From Lachnospiraceae bacterium UBA3332 (lineage in GTDB: Bacteria; Bacillota; Clostridia; Lachnospirales; Lachnospiraceae), in the NCBI GenBank assembly GCA_002361095.1, contig DERU01000273.1, positions 1 through 7,641 on the forward strand: 7,641 nt of DNA, given 5' to 3'. The translations under genes were made by a program, and so were the position numbers. Positions 1-5,704 of this stretch are shown here, piece by piece. The notes under the pieces were generated by a model. The model was not told the origin of the DNA and searched no databases. It saw only the letters and a program-made list of their open reading frames with translations. How positions within the stretch are numbered: position 1 is the stretch's first letter; each line of letters opens with the position of its first letter.

Positions 1-168
1 GAATTTCCCGTCCGGGATCCCGCAATCCTGAAACGGCCGTGTGCTCCTGTGCCCGCCATTTAGAGGCTGCCCATGCCTGCAGATCCTCTGAGCCTGCCTC
101 CCGCCTTAAGCTGCTGTCATTGGTGGCTGAACTGTTACCCTGATTTTTGTGCCTCCCCAAAATTTGTG
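1..168. other. Leading region without a supported gene
   Basis: No gene can be supported here. The forward frames close at about 31, 63 and 143, none shows a recognisable C-terminus of an upstream gene, and the minus-strand reading that crosses into the kinase gene looks like an antisense shadow. There is a short CCCG-TC-CGGG inverted repeat near position 8-17, but it has no T-run and I do not call it a terminator. The region is probably the leader upstream of the kinase promoter; the end of an upstream gene could lie just outside the window. Confidence 0.5.
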
Positions 169-197
169 GTGACAGACTTCTTTTGAAATGGTATGAT
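169..197 (+). promoter_or_regulatory. Sigma-A-like extended -10 promoter for the hybrid kinase operon
   Basis: The sequence shows GTGACA (169-174, 5 of 6 to TTGACA), a 17-base spacer, and TATGAT (192-197, 5 of 6 to TATAAT). TGG sits directly before the -10 (189-191), giving an extended TGn -10. Transcription would begin near 203-205, leaving a leader of roughly 37 bases before the TTG start at 241. The -10 hexamer overlaps the upstream ATG at 193, so a transcript from here could not use that ATG. Found by eye, not by a scored search. Confidence 0.6.
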
Positions 198-226
198 AAA
201 AAGAAGAAACGGCAGTTTCCGTGCAG

Positions 227-232
227 AGGAGG
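227..232 (+). promoter_or_regulatory. Strong ribosome binding site that decides a TTG start
   Basis: AGGAGG lies 8 bases before an in-frame TTG at 241-243. The more upstream in-frame ATG at 193 has no purine-rich Shine-Dalgarno in front of it and lies inside the predicted -10 element. The combination favours TTG 241 as the kinase start. Confidence 0.65.
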
Positions 233-240
233 ACCTGATT

Positions 241-2361
241 TTGCCAGACAATTACCAATTGCTGCCGCCTATGCTCAAATCCCAGCAAATTACGGATGAG
301 ATGCCAGGGGGCTTTTTCATATACCGCGCCGACGAAAGCGAAGAAATCATATACGCCAACAAAGCCATGCTCCGGATTTTCAACTGCGGCACCATGGAAG
401 AATTCCTGGCACACACCGGCAGTTCTTTTAAGGGAATCGTGCACCCGGACGACTTAGACGCCGTGGAGCGCAGTATCCGACAGCAGATCGCCGTCAGCAA
501 ATACGATCTGGACTATGTGGAATACCGCATCATTCAAAAGGGCGGTCAAATACGCTGGATTGAGGACTACGGCCATTTTATCCGCAACGATTCCGGAGAG
601 GGCGTGTACTATGTCTTTGCGGCAGATGCCACGGAAAAACACCGGCAAATGCTGGAAGAAAAAGAATCCCTTCTGCAGGCGGGACGGCTCCGGGAACAAA
701 AAATGCAAAGCCGCATGGAAGCATATGACCGGGAATTAAAAGTTATCAACCAGGAACATCTGCGGCAGCTTGAACTGATTGAGGGGCTGAGCATCGACTA
801 TGAATCCATCTTTTTTGTCGATGCCGGCGCCGGCATTTTCCGGCCCTACCGGATCAGTGACCGGCTCCGCCGGCCATTTGGAATACAGCCGCGTATTTAT
901 ACCTTTGCGGAATTTCCCGGACTTGCCGCATCATACGCCGCCCTATGGGTCTGCCCGGAGGACCGGGAAGATTTTTGCGTCTCCGCAAATTTCGACCACA
1001 TCCGCCGCATGCTCTCCCAGGACAAAGTTTTCCACATCAATTACCGGCTGGGCAATAAAGAAGATCCCGCCTACATGCAACTGTGCATCGTCAGTGTGGG
1101 AACTTTCAAAGACCACCGCCAGTTTGTGGTCGGCTGCCGCAACATTGACGACGCCATCCGCCAGGAACTTAAGCAGGCCAAAATTCTGGAGGAGGCCCTT
1201 GCGCACGCCAAAGCGTCCCTGGCAGTCAAGAAACATTTTTTGGACAATATGTCCCATGATATCCGGACCCCCATGAACGCCATCACCGGCTTTACCGCGC
1301 TGGCCAAAGCCCATCTTTCTGAGCCGGACCGGCTCAGCGGCTACCTGGACAAAACTGCGGCGGCCAGCGCACAGCTTCTGGCGCTTTTGGACAGTGTCCT
1401 GGAACTGTCCGAACTGGAAACGGGCAAAACCTGTCTCTCGGAAAACAAATGCGATCTTCCCGCCCTGCTGCGGCATGTGGAACACGTCCTGCAGCCGCAG
1501 GCCGATGCCAAAAACATCATCCTGTCGCTGGAAATTGACCGGCTGACACACTGCCACGTCTACTGTGACGACAAACGGTTGGAAAACTGCCTTGTCCGTC
1601 TGGGCGACAACGCGGTAAAATATACAAAAAACGGAGGCAAAGTCACCCTTTCCGTTACCGAACTGAAAGCCTCGCAGGATTTTGCCGTTTATCGTTTTGA
1701 TGTGGAAGACAACGGCATCGGCATCCGCCAGGAGTTCCTAACACATATTTTCGCCCCCTTTGAGCGGCAGTCCAACACCACCTACAGCGGCGTCCCCGGA
1801 ACCGGTCTGGGGCTTACCATTACCAAAAGCATGGTAGAAATTATGGGCGGCGCCATAGAGGCCTCCAGTTCCCTCGGAAAGGGAAGCCGTTTCACCGTCA
1901 CCATCAGTTTCCGCGTGCAGGATGAAAAGGGCACGCCGGATGCCCTGCCTGCGGCGCCGGAAGCGCATTCGCTTCCCATTCGGATATTACTGGCGGACGA
2001 CAACGCGCTGAATTTGGAACTGGAAACGGAACTTTTAAACGACGCGGGCTTTTTGACGGAGACGGCTGCGGACGGCAGCATCGCCTTTGAAAAAGTCAAA
2101 AACTCCCCTCCCGGCTATTACGACCTCATCCTGATGGACATCCAAATGCCCGTCATGGACGGTTACCGCGCCACCAACGCCATCCGGGAATTGGAGGATC
2201 CTACTTTAGCCAATATTCCGATTGTCGCATTATCCGCCAACGCGTTTGATGAGGACCGGAAAAAGTCCATGGAGAGCGGCATGAATGCCCATCTCTCCAA
2301 ACCCGTCAACATTCCCCAGCTTTTGGATCTGATCGAATACATCGTCTGCGCCCGGGAATAG
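241..2361 (+). CDS. Cytoplasmic PAS-domain hybrid sensor histidine kinase / response regulator
   Basis: Sensor kinase that would autophosphorylate on histidine and pass the phosphate to its own C-terminal receiver. With the TTG 241 start it is 706 aa; the ATG at 193 would add 16 residues but has no Shine-Dalgarno. Order of domains: PAS (about 21-134, ending FAADATEKH), coiled coil (132-181), a divergent second PAS-like domain (180-305), HisKA with MSHDIRTPMN (phosphoacceptor H339), HATPase with Asn457 in DNAVKYT, DNGIGI at 490-495 and GTGLGL at 520-525, then a receiver from about 582 with acidic D586/D587, phospho-aspartate D633 in MDIQMPVMDG, S665 and K687 (SKP). All catalytic boxes look intact. 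No signal peptide or membrane segment is visible, so it should be soluble. There is no Hpt or DNA-binding output, so a phosphorelay partner must be elsewhere. It is the first gene of a likely operon with the guanine deaminase 27 bases downstream. The ligand is unknown. Confidence 0.93.
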   Translation: MPDNYQLLPPMLKSQQITDEMPGGFFIYRADESEEIIYANKAMLRIFNCGTMEEFLAHTGSSFKGIVHPDDLDAVERSIRQQIAVSKYDLDYVEYRIIQKGGQIRWIEDYGHFIRNDSGEGVYYVFAADATEKHRQMLEEKESLLQAGRLREQKMQSRMEAYDRELKVINQEHLRQLELIEGLSIDYESIFFVDAGAGIFRPYRISDRLRRPFGIQPRIYTFAEFPGLAASYAALWVCPEDREDFCVSANFDHIRRMLSQDKVFHINYRLGNKEDPAYMQLCIVSVGTFKDHRQFVVGCRNIDDAIRQELKQAKILEEALAHAKASLAVKKHFLDNMSHDIRTPMNAITGFTALAKAHLSEPDRLSGYLDKTAAASAQLLALLDSVLELSELETGKTCLSENKCDLPALLRHVEHVLQPQADAKNIILSLEIDRLTHCHVYCDDKRLENCLVRLGDNAVKYTKNGGKVTLSVTELKASQDFAVYRFDVEDNGIGIRQEFLTHIFAPFERQSNTTYSGVPGTGLGLTITKSMVEIMGGAIEASSSLGKGSRFTVTISFRVQDEKGTPDALPAAPEAHSLPIRILLADDNALNLELETELLNDAGFLTETAADGSIAFEKVKNSPPGYYDLILMDIQMPVMDGYRATNAIRELEDPTLANIPIVALSANAFDEDRKKSMESGMNAHLSKPVNIPQLLDLIEYIVCARE

Positions 2362-2388
2362 GGGGCCGCATGGAATAGGGAGGCGTTT

Positions 2389-3684
2389 ATGGAGAAAAGA
2401 GACATGCCCAAAAACACATTTGCCCTCAAAGGCGTCATTTGCTACAGCCAAACCCCCAGCCGGCTGGCAATCGAGCCGGACGGATATGTGGTGTGCGAAG
2501 GGCAAAAATCCGCAGGGGTATTTTCCGGCCTTCCCGCGCAATACGCCGGAATCGACTGTCTGGATACGGGCGGCTGCCTGATCTTTCCCGGCTTTACGGA
2601 TCTGCATCTCCACGCGCCCCAATACGCAGTGCGGGGACTCGGCATGGATATGGAACTTCTGGACTGGCTCCACACCTACATTTTTCCGGAAGAGGCCAAA
2701 TACCGTGATTTGGCATATGCGCAAAAAGCCTATTCCCTTTTTGCGGAGGCACTTTTAAAAAGCGCCACCACCCGTGCCTGTATTTTTGCCACCCTCCATG
2801 TACCGGCAACCCTGCTTTTGATGGAACTGCTGGAACAAACCGGCCTCATCACACTGGTGGGCAAAGTCAATATGGACCGCAACGCCGTTCCCAATCTGCA
2901 GGAACCTGACGCCCAAAGCGCTGCAAAAACCACCGTTTCCTGGATCAGGGAGAGCCTGTGCCGCTTTAAAAACGTAAAGCCCATCCTCACTCCCCGTTTC
3001 ATCCCTTCCTGCAGCGACGCATTGATGCAAAGCCTAAAAAAAATCCAGCGCGCATACCGCCTGCCTTTACAGTCCCACCTTTCCGAAAACACAGAGGAAG
3101 TGGAATGGGTCAGACGGCTTTGCCCGGACGCCCCCGGCTACGCCCACGCTTATGACCGGTTTGGTCTGTTTGGCACACCGGACTGCCCTACCCTGATGGC
3201 GCACTGCGTCCACTGCAGCGACGAAGAGATTGCGCTGCTGCAAAAGCGGGGCGTCTACGTGGTACATTGTTCCCAGTCCAACACCAACCTGGCCTCCGGC
3301 ATCGCTCCCGTCAGGCGCTACTTAGACGCCGGTATCCCCATGGGACTGGGCAGCGACATGGCTGCGGGCGCGCACCTTTCCATGTTCCGGGTCATGGCCG
3401 ACTCCATACAAACCTCCAAGCTTTACTGGAACCTGGCAGACCGCTCCGCAAAGCCTCTGACGGTGGAGGAAGTCTTTTATCTTGCAACCATGGGCGGGGG
3501 ATCCTTTTTCGGGAAAACCGGCAGTTTTGCAGAAGGATATGCCTTCGACGCCGTCATTGTGGATGATTCCGGCCTGACGCACCCGCAGCCGCTCACCGCA
3601 AGACAGCGGCTGGAGCGCCTGCTTTATCTTGGCCAGGATAAACATGTGGTGGGAAAATATGTAAACGGCCAAAAAGTACTTTGA
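2389..3684 (+). CDS. guaD: Guanine deaminase (amidohydrolase family)
   Basis: Hydrolyses guanine to xanthine and ammonia in the cytoplasm, feeding purine salvage or catabolism. The 431 aa length is normal for the family. Family-defining segments are all present: PGFTDLHLHAPQY with metal ligands H73 and H75, the LLDWLHTYIFPEEAKY segment, GKVNMDRN, LTPRFIPSCS, HLSE (H230, E233), MAHCVHC (H272), HCSQSNTNLASG (H293), and GSDMAAG with D323 as the expected acidic ligand. By analogy with characterised guanine deaminases, zinc would be held by H73, H75, H230 and D323, with E233 and H272 in catalysis; this mapping is from the motif pattern, not an alignment. AGGGAGG (2377-2383) lies 5 bases before the ATG; Met6 (2404) is a possible alternative start. 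The gene follows the hybrid kinase by 27 bases with no terminator between, so co-transcription is likely. The terminator at 3717 ends the unit. Confidence 0.93.
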   Translation: MEKRDMPKNTFALKGVICYSQTPSRLAIEPDGYVVCEGQKSAGVFSGLPAQYAGIDCLDTGGCLIFPGFTDLHLHAPQYAVRGLGMDMELLDWLHTYIFPEEAKYRDLAYAQKAYSLFAEALLKSATTRACIFATLHVPATLLLMELLEQTGLITLVGKVNMDRNAVPNLQEPDAQSAAKTTVSWIRESLCRFKNVKPILTPRFIPSCSDALMQSLKKIQRAYRLPLQSHLSENTEEVEWVRRLCPDAPGYAHAYDRFGLFGTPDCPTLMAHCVHCSDEEIALLQKRGVYVVHCSQSNTNLASGIAPVRRYLDAGIPMGLGSDMAAGAHLSMFRVMADSIQTSKLYWNLADRSAKPLTVEEVFYLATMGGGSFFGKTGSFAEGYAFDAVIVDDSGLTHPQPLTARQRLERLLYLGQDKHVVGKYVNGQKVL

Positions 3685-3690
3685 CCGCCG

Positions 3691-3702
3691 GACGGATCCG
3701 TC
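3691..3702. repeat. 12-bp perfect palindrome after guaD
   Basis: GACGGATCCGTC is perfectly self-complementary and begins 6 bases after the guaD stop; TTTT follows at 3703-3706. As RNA it could form only a 4-bp stem with a GATC loop, so it is weak as a terminator by itself. It may be chance or an accessory to the stronger hairpin 15 bases downstream. Confidence 0.35.
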
Positions 3703-3716
3703 TTTTCCGAAAACAT

Positions 3717-3751
3717 ACCACACCCCCCAAAAACCGCAGGGGTGTGGTTTT
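3717..3751 (+). terminator. Rho-independent terminator between convergent guaD and spoVT
   Basis: ACCACACCCC (3717-3726) pairs perfectly with GGGGTGTGGT (3739-3748), a 10-bp stem around a 12-base loop. On the plus strand TTTT (3748-3751) and then a second T-rich run (3754-3762) follow, as expected for an intrinsic terminator of the kinase-guaD unit. On the minus strand the stem is followed by TATGTTTTC, so it may also terminate spoVT, whose stop codon lies about 10 bases away. Bidirectional use is inference. Confidence 0.85.
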
Positions 3752-3758
3752 CCTATTT

Positions 3759-4304
3759 TTATTGCTCCATCTGCCTGCCCAGAAACCCGGCCGCAGACTG
3801 GATGAGTTTCTGTTCCACATCTCCCATTCCGGTTCTGGGATCGCTGTTTAACAGCACCACCGATCCGATCACATCCCCCTCGCAGATGATCGGGCTGATG
3901 GCTTCGTGCACATAATCCTCCATCCCCTCCTGCGCCACCGGGACAAAATTGCGCTCCCCTTTGACCGCCATCACACTCTCCCGGTTTTCAATCCGTTCCT
4001 CCAATTCCCGGCTGATCGACTTGCCGACGATCTGCCTGCCGCCGCCCGCCGCCGCAATGAACTGATCCCGGTCCGAAATCAGCGCCACATGGCCGGAAAC
4101 CTGTGCCAGACTTTCCGCGTACTGTTTGGCAAAGGTACTCATCTCCCCGATGGGGGAATACTTTTTCAAAATGATCTCCCCCTCGCGGTCGGTAAAAATT
4201 TCCAGCGGATCCGCTTCCCGGATCCGGAGCGTGCGGCGGATCTCTTTGGGAATGACAATCCGCCCCAAATCATCTATTCTTCTCACAATTCCTGTCGCTT
4301 TCAT
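3759..4304 (-). CDS. spoVT: Stage V sporulation protein T, AbrB-family transcriptional regulator
   Basis: Forespore DNA-binding regulator that in Bacillus subtilis modulates sigma-G-dependent genes for spore coat, cortex and germination functions. The 181 aa protein begins MKATGIVRRIDDLGRIVIPK, which is almost identical to the Bacillus protein (178 aa as I recall it). Residues 1-50 form the swapped-hairpin AbrB DNA-binding domain and about 56-178 the GAF-like domain, ending in AAGFLGRQMEQ as in the family. The start at 4304 is chosen because GGAGG (complement of 4311-4315) lies 6 bases upstream and the family begins exactly here; the reading frame stays open 42 codons further upstream to 4430, but that extension is unlike the family. 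The stop is TAA at 3761-3759, next to the shared terminator. It is transcribed divergently from the response regulator gene and is probably monocistronic. Its presence marks the organism as a spore former. Confidence 0.96.
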   Translation of the reverse strand: MKATGIVRRIDDLGRIVIPKEIRRTLRIREADPLEIFTDREGEIILKKYSPIGEMSTFAKQYAESLAQVSGHVALISDRDQFIAAAGGGRQIVGKSISRELEERIENRESVMAVKGERNFVPVAQEGMEDYVHEAISPIICEGDVIGSVVLLNSDPRTGMGDVEQKLIQSAAGFLGRQMEQ

Positions 4305-4370
4305 AAAAAACCTCCATCTGTCTGATATAAGAGACGTCCATACGGCCGTGCTCAAAATTTGCTTTGGGAC

Positions 4371-4399
4371 TATTATCTGTAAAGGTAGGAATTTTATAC
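4371..4399 (-). promoter_or_regulatory. Candidate sigma-G-type promoter for spoVT
   Basis: Reading the minus strand, GTATA (complement of 4395-4399) is followed after 17 bases by GATAATA (complement of 4371-4377). This fits the forespore sigma-G pattern GHATR, about 18 bases, CATNHTA, except for the first -10 base and a one-base shorter spacer. The start of transcription would be near 4364, leaving about 60 bases of leader before the spoVT ATG. In Bacillus subtilis spoVT is a sigma-G target, which fits. A sigma-F reading cannot be excluded, because the two consensus patterns overlap. Confidence 0.45.
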
Positions 4400-4404
4400 C
4401 TTTA
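4380..4404. repeat. Inverted repeat overlapping the spoVT promoter -35
   Basis: TAAAGGTA (4380-4387) and TACCTTTA (4397-4404) are perfect 8-base inverted arms separated by 9 bases. The right arm overlaps the candidate sigma-G -35 element of spoVT, and the repeat lies about 60 bases upstream of the response regulator's -35. It could be an operator for a dimeric regulator. SpoVT is known to regulate its own gene in Bacillus subtilis, but nothing in the sequence proves which protein binds here. Confidence 0.45.
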
Positions 4405-4464
4405 AAACAGGAATCCTCTGACAAGAACACCCCGGTTTGTAATATAAATCAGTAAAAAATTGCA

Positions 4465-4493
4465 TTGTCCGCCTTATTTGGTTACATTATAAT
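4465..4493 (+). promoter_or_regulatory. Sigma-A promoter for the response regulator / sensor kinase operon
   Basis: TTGTCC (4465-4470, 4 of 6 to consensus) is followed after exactly 17 bases by a perfect TATAAT (4488-4493). Transcription would start near 4500, giving a leader of about 26 bases before the ATG at 4526. The surrounding AT-rich stretch is in contrast to the coding regions. Confidence 0.7.
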
Positions 4494-4525
4494 AAACATA
4501 AACACAGCAGTCTTTGGGGGAAATT

Positions 4526-5704
4526 ATGTATAGAATTCTTGTGGCAGACGACGAGGCCGACGAACGCGCCCTGATCCGCTATTTGCTGCGCGACTTTGAT
4601 ACAAAGTTCGAACTATACGAGGCCAAAAACGGCCGGGAAGCGCTTTCCATCATTCGTCAAAAAGAGATTGACATTTTAATCAGCGATATCCAAATGGGGT
4701 TCATGACCGGCATTGAACTGGCGGCCGAAGTGCGAAAAACCCACCCGGACCTGGAAATCCTTTTTTTCAGCGGCTACGACGACTTTGAATATGTCAAAGA
4801 CGCCCTCTCCCTGCGCGCCGTAAACTACATCCTTAAACCGGTAGATCCCAAAGAACTGCGGCGTTCCCTCCTGGAAATCCTGGAACGTCTTGGCGGCAGG
4901 GATCTCCAATTTGTGCAGTCCCTACAGTCCATTGAAAAGCAGTTTTTTGCAGCGTCCAAAAACGGCGCGGCGGGCAAAAACGTGCGGAATCCCTCCGGCA
5001 GCGCAGTACCGCCCCTGTCCGACTCTGCTTTGGCACAGCAGGAATACTCGGAGGAAGATTCCCGTCTGCTCAAAGACATCGCCTCCGCCATCTCCATGAA
5101 AAATCCGGACATGCTCAGGGAGCAGGTGCAGACCCTCCTGAACAAATATTCCGGTTCCAACTTACACACCCACATATATGTCCGCTACATCTGTACCAGC
5201 CTGCTTGAGCAGCTTATGAGCCGGCTTTCCTGCCAGCCCCGGGAATTTGAAGAGGCCGCCGGAAAAATATTCATGCTCCGGCACTTTTCCGACATCGAAT
5301 CGCTGATCCTGCAATATACGGAAAAAATGATTGGCCAAATCAACCAGGAAACCGGCGCTTCCAACTATGTGGTCTATCTTGTACAACAGTATATCGACCT
5401 GCATTACGGGGAAGATCTCAATCTCAACCAGTTGGCCGACCAGGTCTTTTTAAGTCCCAATTACCTAAGCAATGTATTCACCAAGCACACCGGCTGCAGC
5501 CTCAACAAATATATCAAACAGGTGCGGCTCGCAAAAGCCTGTGAACTTTTAGCAAACACCAATATGAAAATCGCCGACGTAGGCAGGGAAGTGGGCTATC
5601 CGAATACCTCCTATTTTATCAAAAAGTTTCAGGAAGTGTATAACAAGACACCCGAAAAATACCGCCTGCAGCCGTACGGCGGACAAACGGAGGAACCGAC
5701 ATGA
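4526..5704 (+). CDS. AraC-type (YesN-like) response regulator
   Basis: Cytoplasmic DNA-binding response regulator, partner of the sensor kinase encoded directly downstream. The 392 aa protein has an N-terminal receiver (about 1-120: acidic D8/D9 in VADDE, phospho-aspartate D54, S82 in FFSGYDDF, K104 in LKPVD), a variable helical middle (about 125-285, including a Ser/Ala/Pro/Gly-rich stretch near 150-175), and a C-terminal double helix-turn-helix AraC domain (about 289-384: NLNQLADQVFLSPNYLSNVF followed later by KIADVGREVGYPNTSYFIKKF). ATG 4526 is preferred because GGGGGA lies 4 bases upstream; an in-frame TTG at 4514 has no ribosome binding site. One oddity is that the proline normally following the DxxM of receivers is Gly58 here (DIQMGFMTG). 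The stop overlaps the next start as ATGA. Relatives control nearby transporter or sugar-use genes; the target is not visible here. Confidence 0.93.
   Translation: MYRILVADDEADERALIRYLLRDFDTKFELYEAKNGREALSIIRQKEIDILISDIQMGFMTGIELAAEVRKTHPDLEILFFSGYDDFEYVKDALSLRAVNYILKPVDPKELRRSLLEILERLGGRDLQFVQSLQSIEKQFFAASKNGAAGKNVRNPSGSAVPPLSDSALAQQEYSEEDSRLLKDIASAISMKNPDMLREQVQTLLNKYSGSNLHTHIYVRYICTSLLEQLMSRLSCQPREFEEAAGKIFMLRHFSDIESLILQYTEKMIGQINQETGASNYVVYLVQQYIDLHYGEDLNLNQLADQVFLSPNYLSNVFTKHTGCSLNKYIKQVRLAKACELLANTNMKIADVGREVGYPNTSYFIKKFQEVYNKTPEKYRLQPYGGQTEEPT

Noticed and set aside
821..836. 16-bp perfect palindrome ATGCCGGCGCCGGCAT inside the hybrid kinase gene
   Set aside because: It lies within a well-supported coding frame (Asp-Ala-Gly-Ala-Gly-Ile) in a GC-rich stretch, with no T-run or partner site; best explained by codon use.
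800..1276. 158-codon open frame in another plus-strand frame within the kinase
   Set aside because: The kinase frame is continuous through this stretch with correct motifs on both sides, so this is neither a frameshift remnant nor a nested gene.
943..1557. 204-codon open frame antisense to the hybrid kinase
   Set aside because: No recognisable domain, no ribosome binding site, and it lies wholly opposite the intact HisKA/PAS coding region; a GC-driven shadow frame.
4305..4430. 42-codon upstream extension of the spoVT frame
   Set aside because: The family begins exactly at MKATGIVRR, a GGAGG lies 6 bases before that ATG, and the extension covers the predicted promoter.
4514..4525. TTG start for the AraC-type regulator
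   Set aside because: The GGGGGA that would serve as its ribosome binding site lies after the TTG; the ATG at 4526 has proper spacing and gives the usual receiver N-terminus.
4635..4648. Catabolite-repression (cre)-like GGGAAGCGCTTTCC
   Set aside because: The core AAGCGCTT is symmetrical but both ends miss the TG...CA consensus, and it sits inside the receiver coding sequence (Arg-Glu-Ala-Leu-Ser), about 110 bases past the start. Probably chance.
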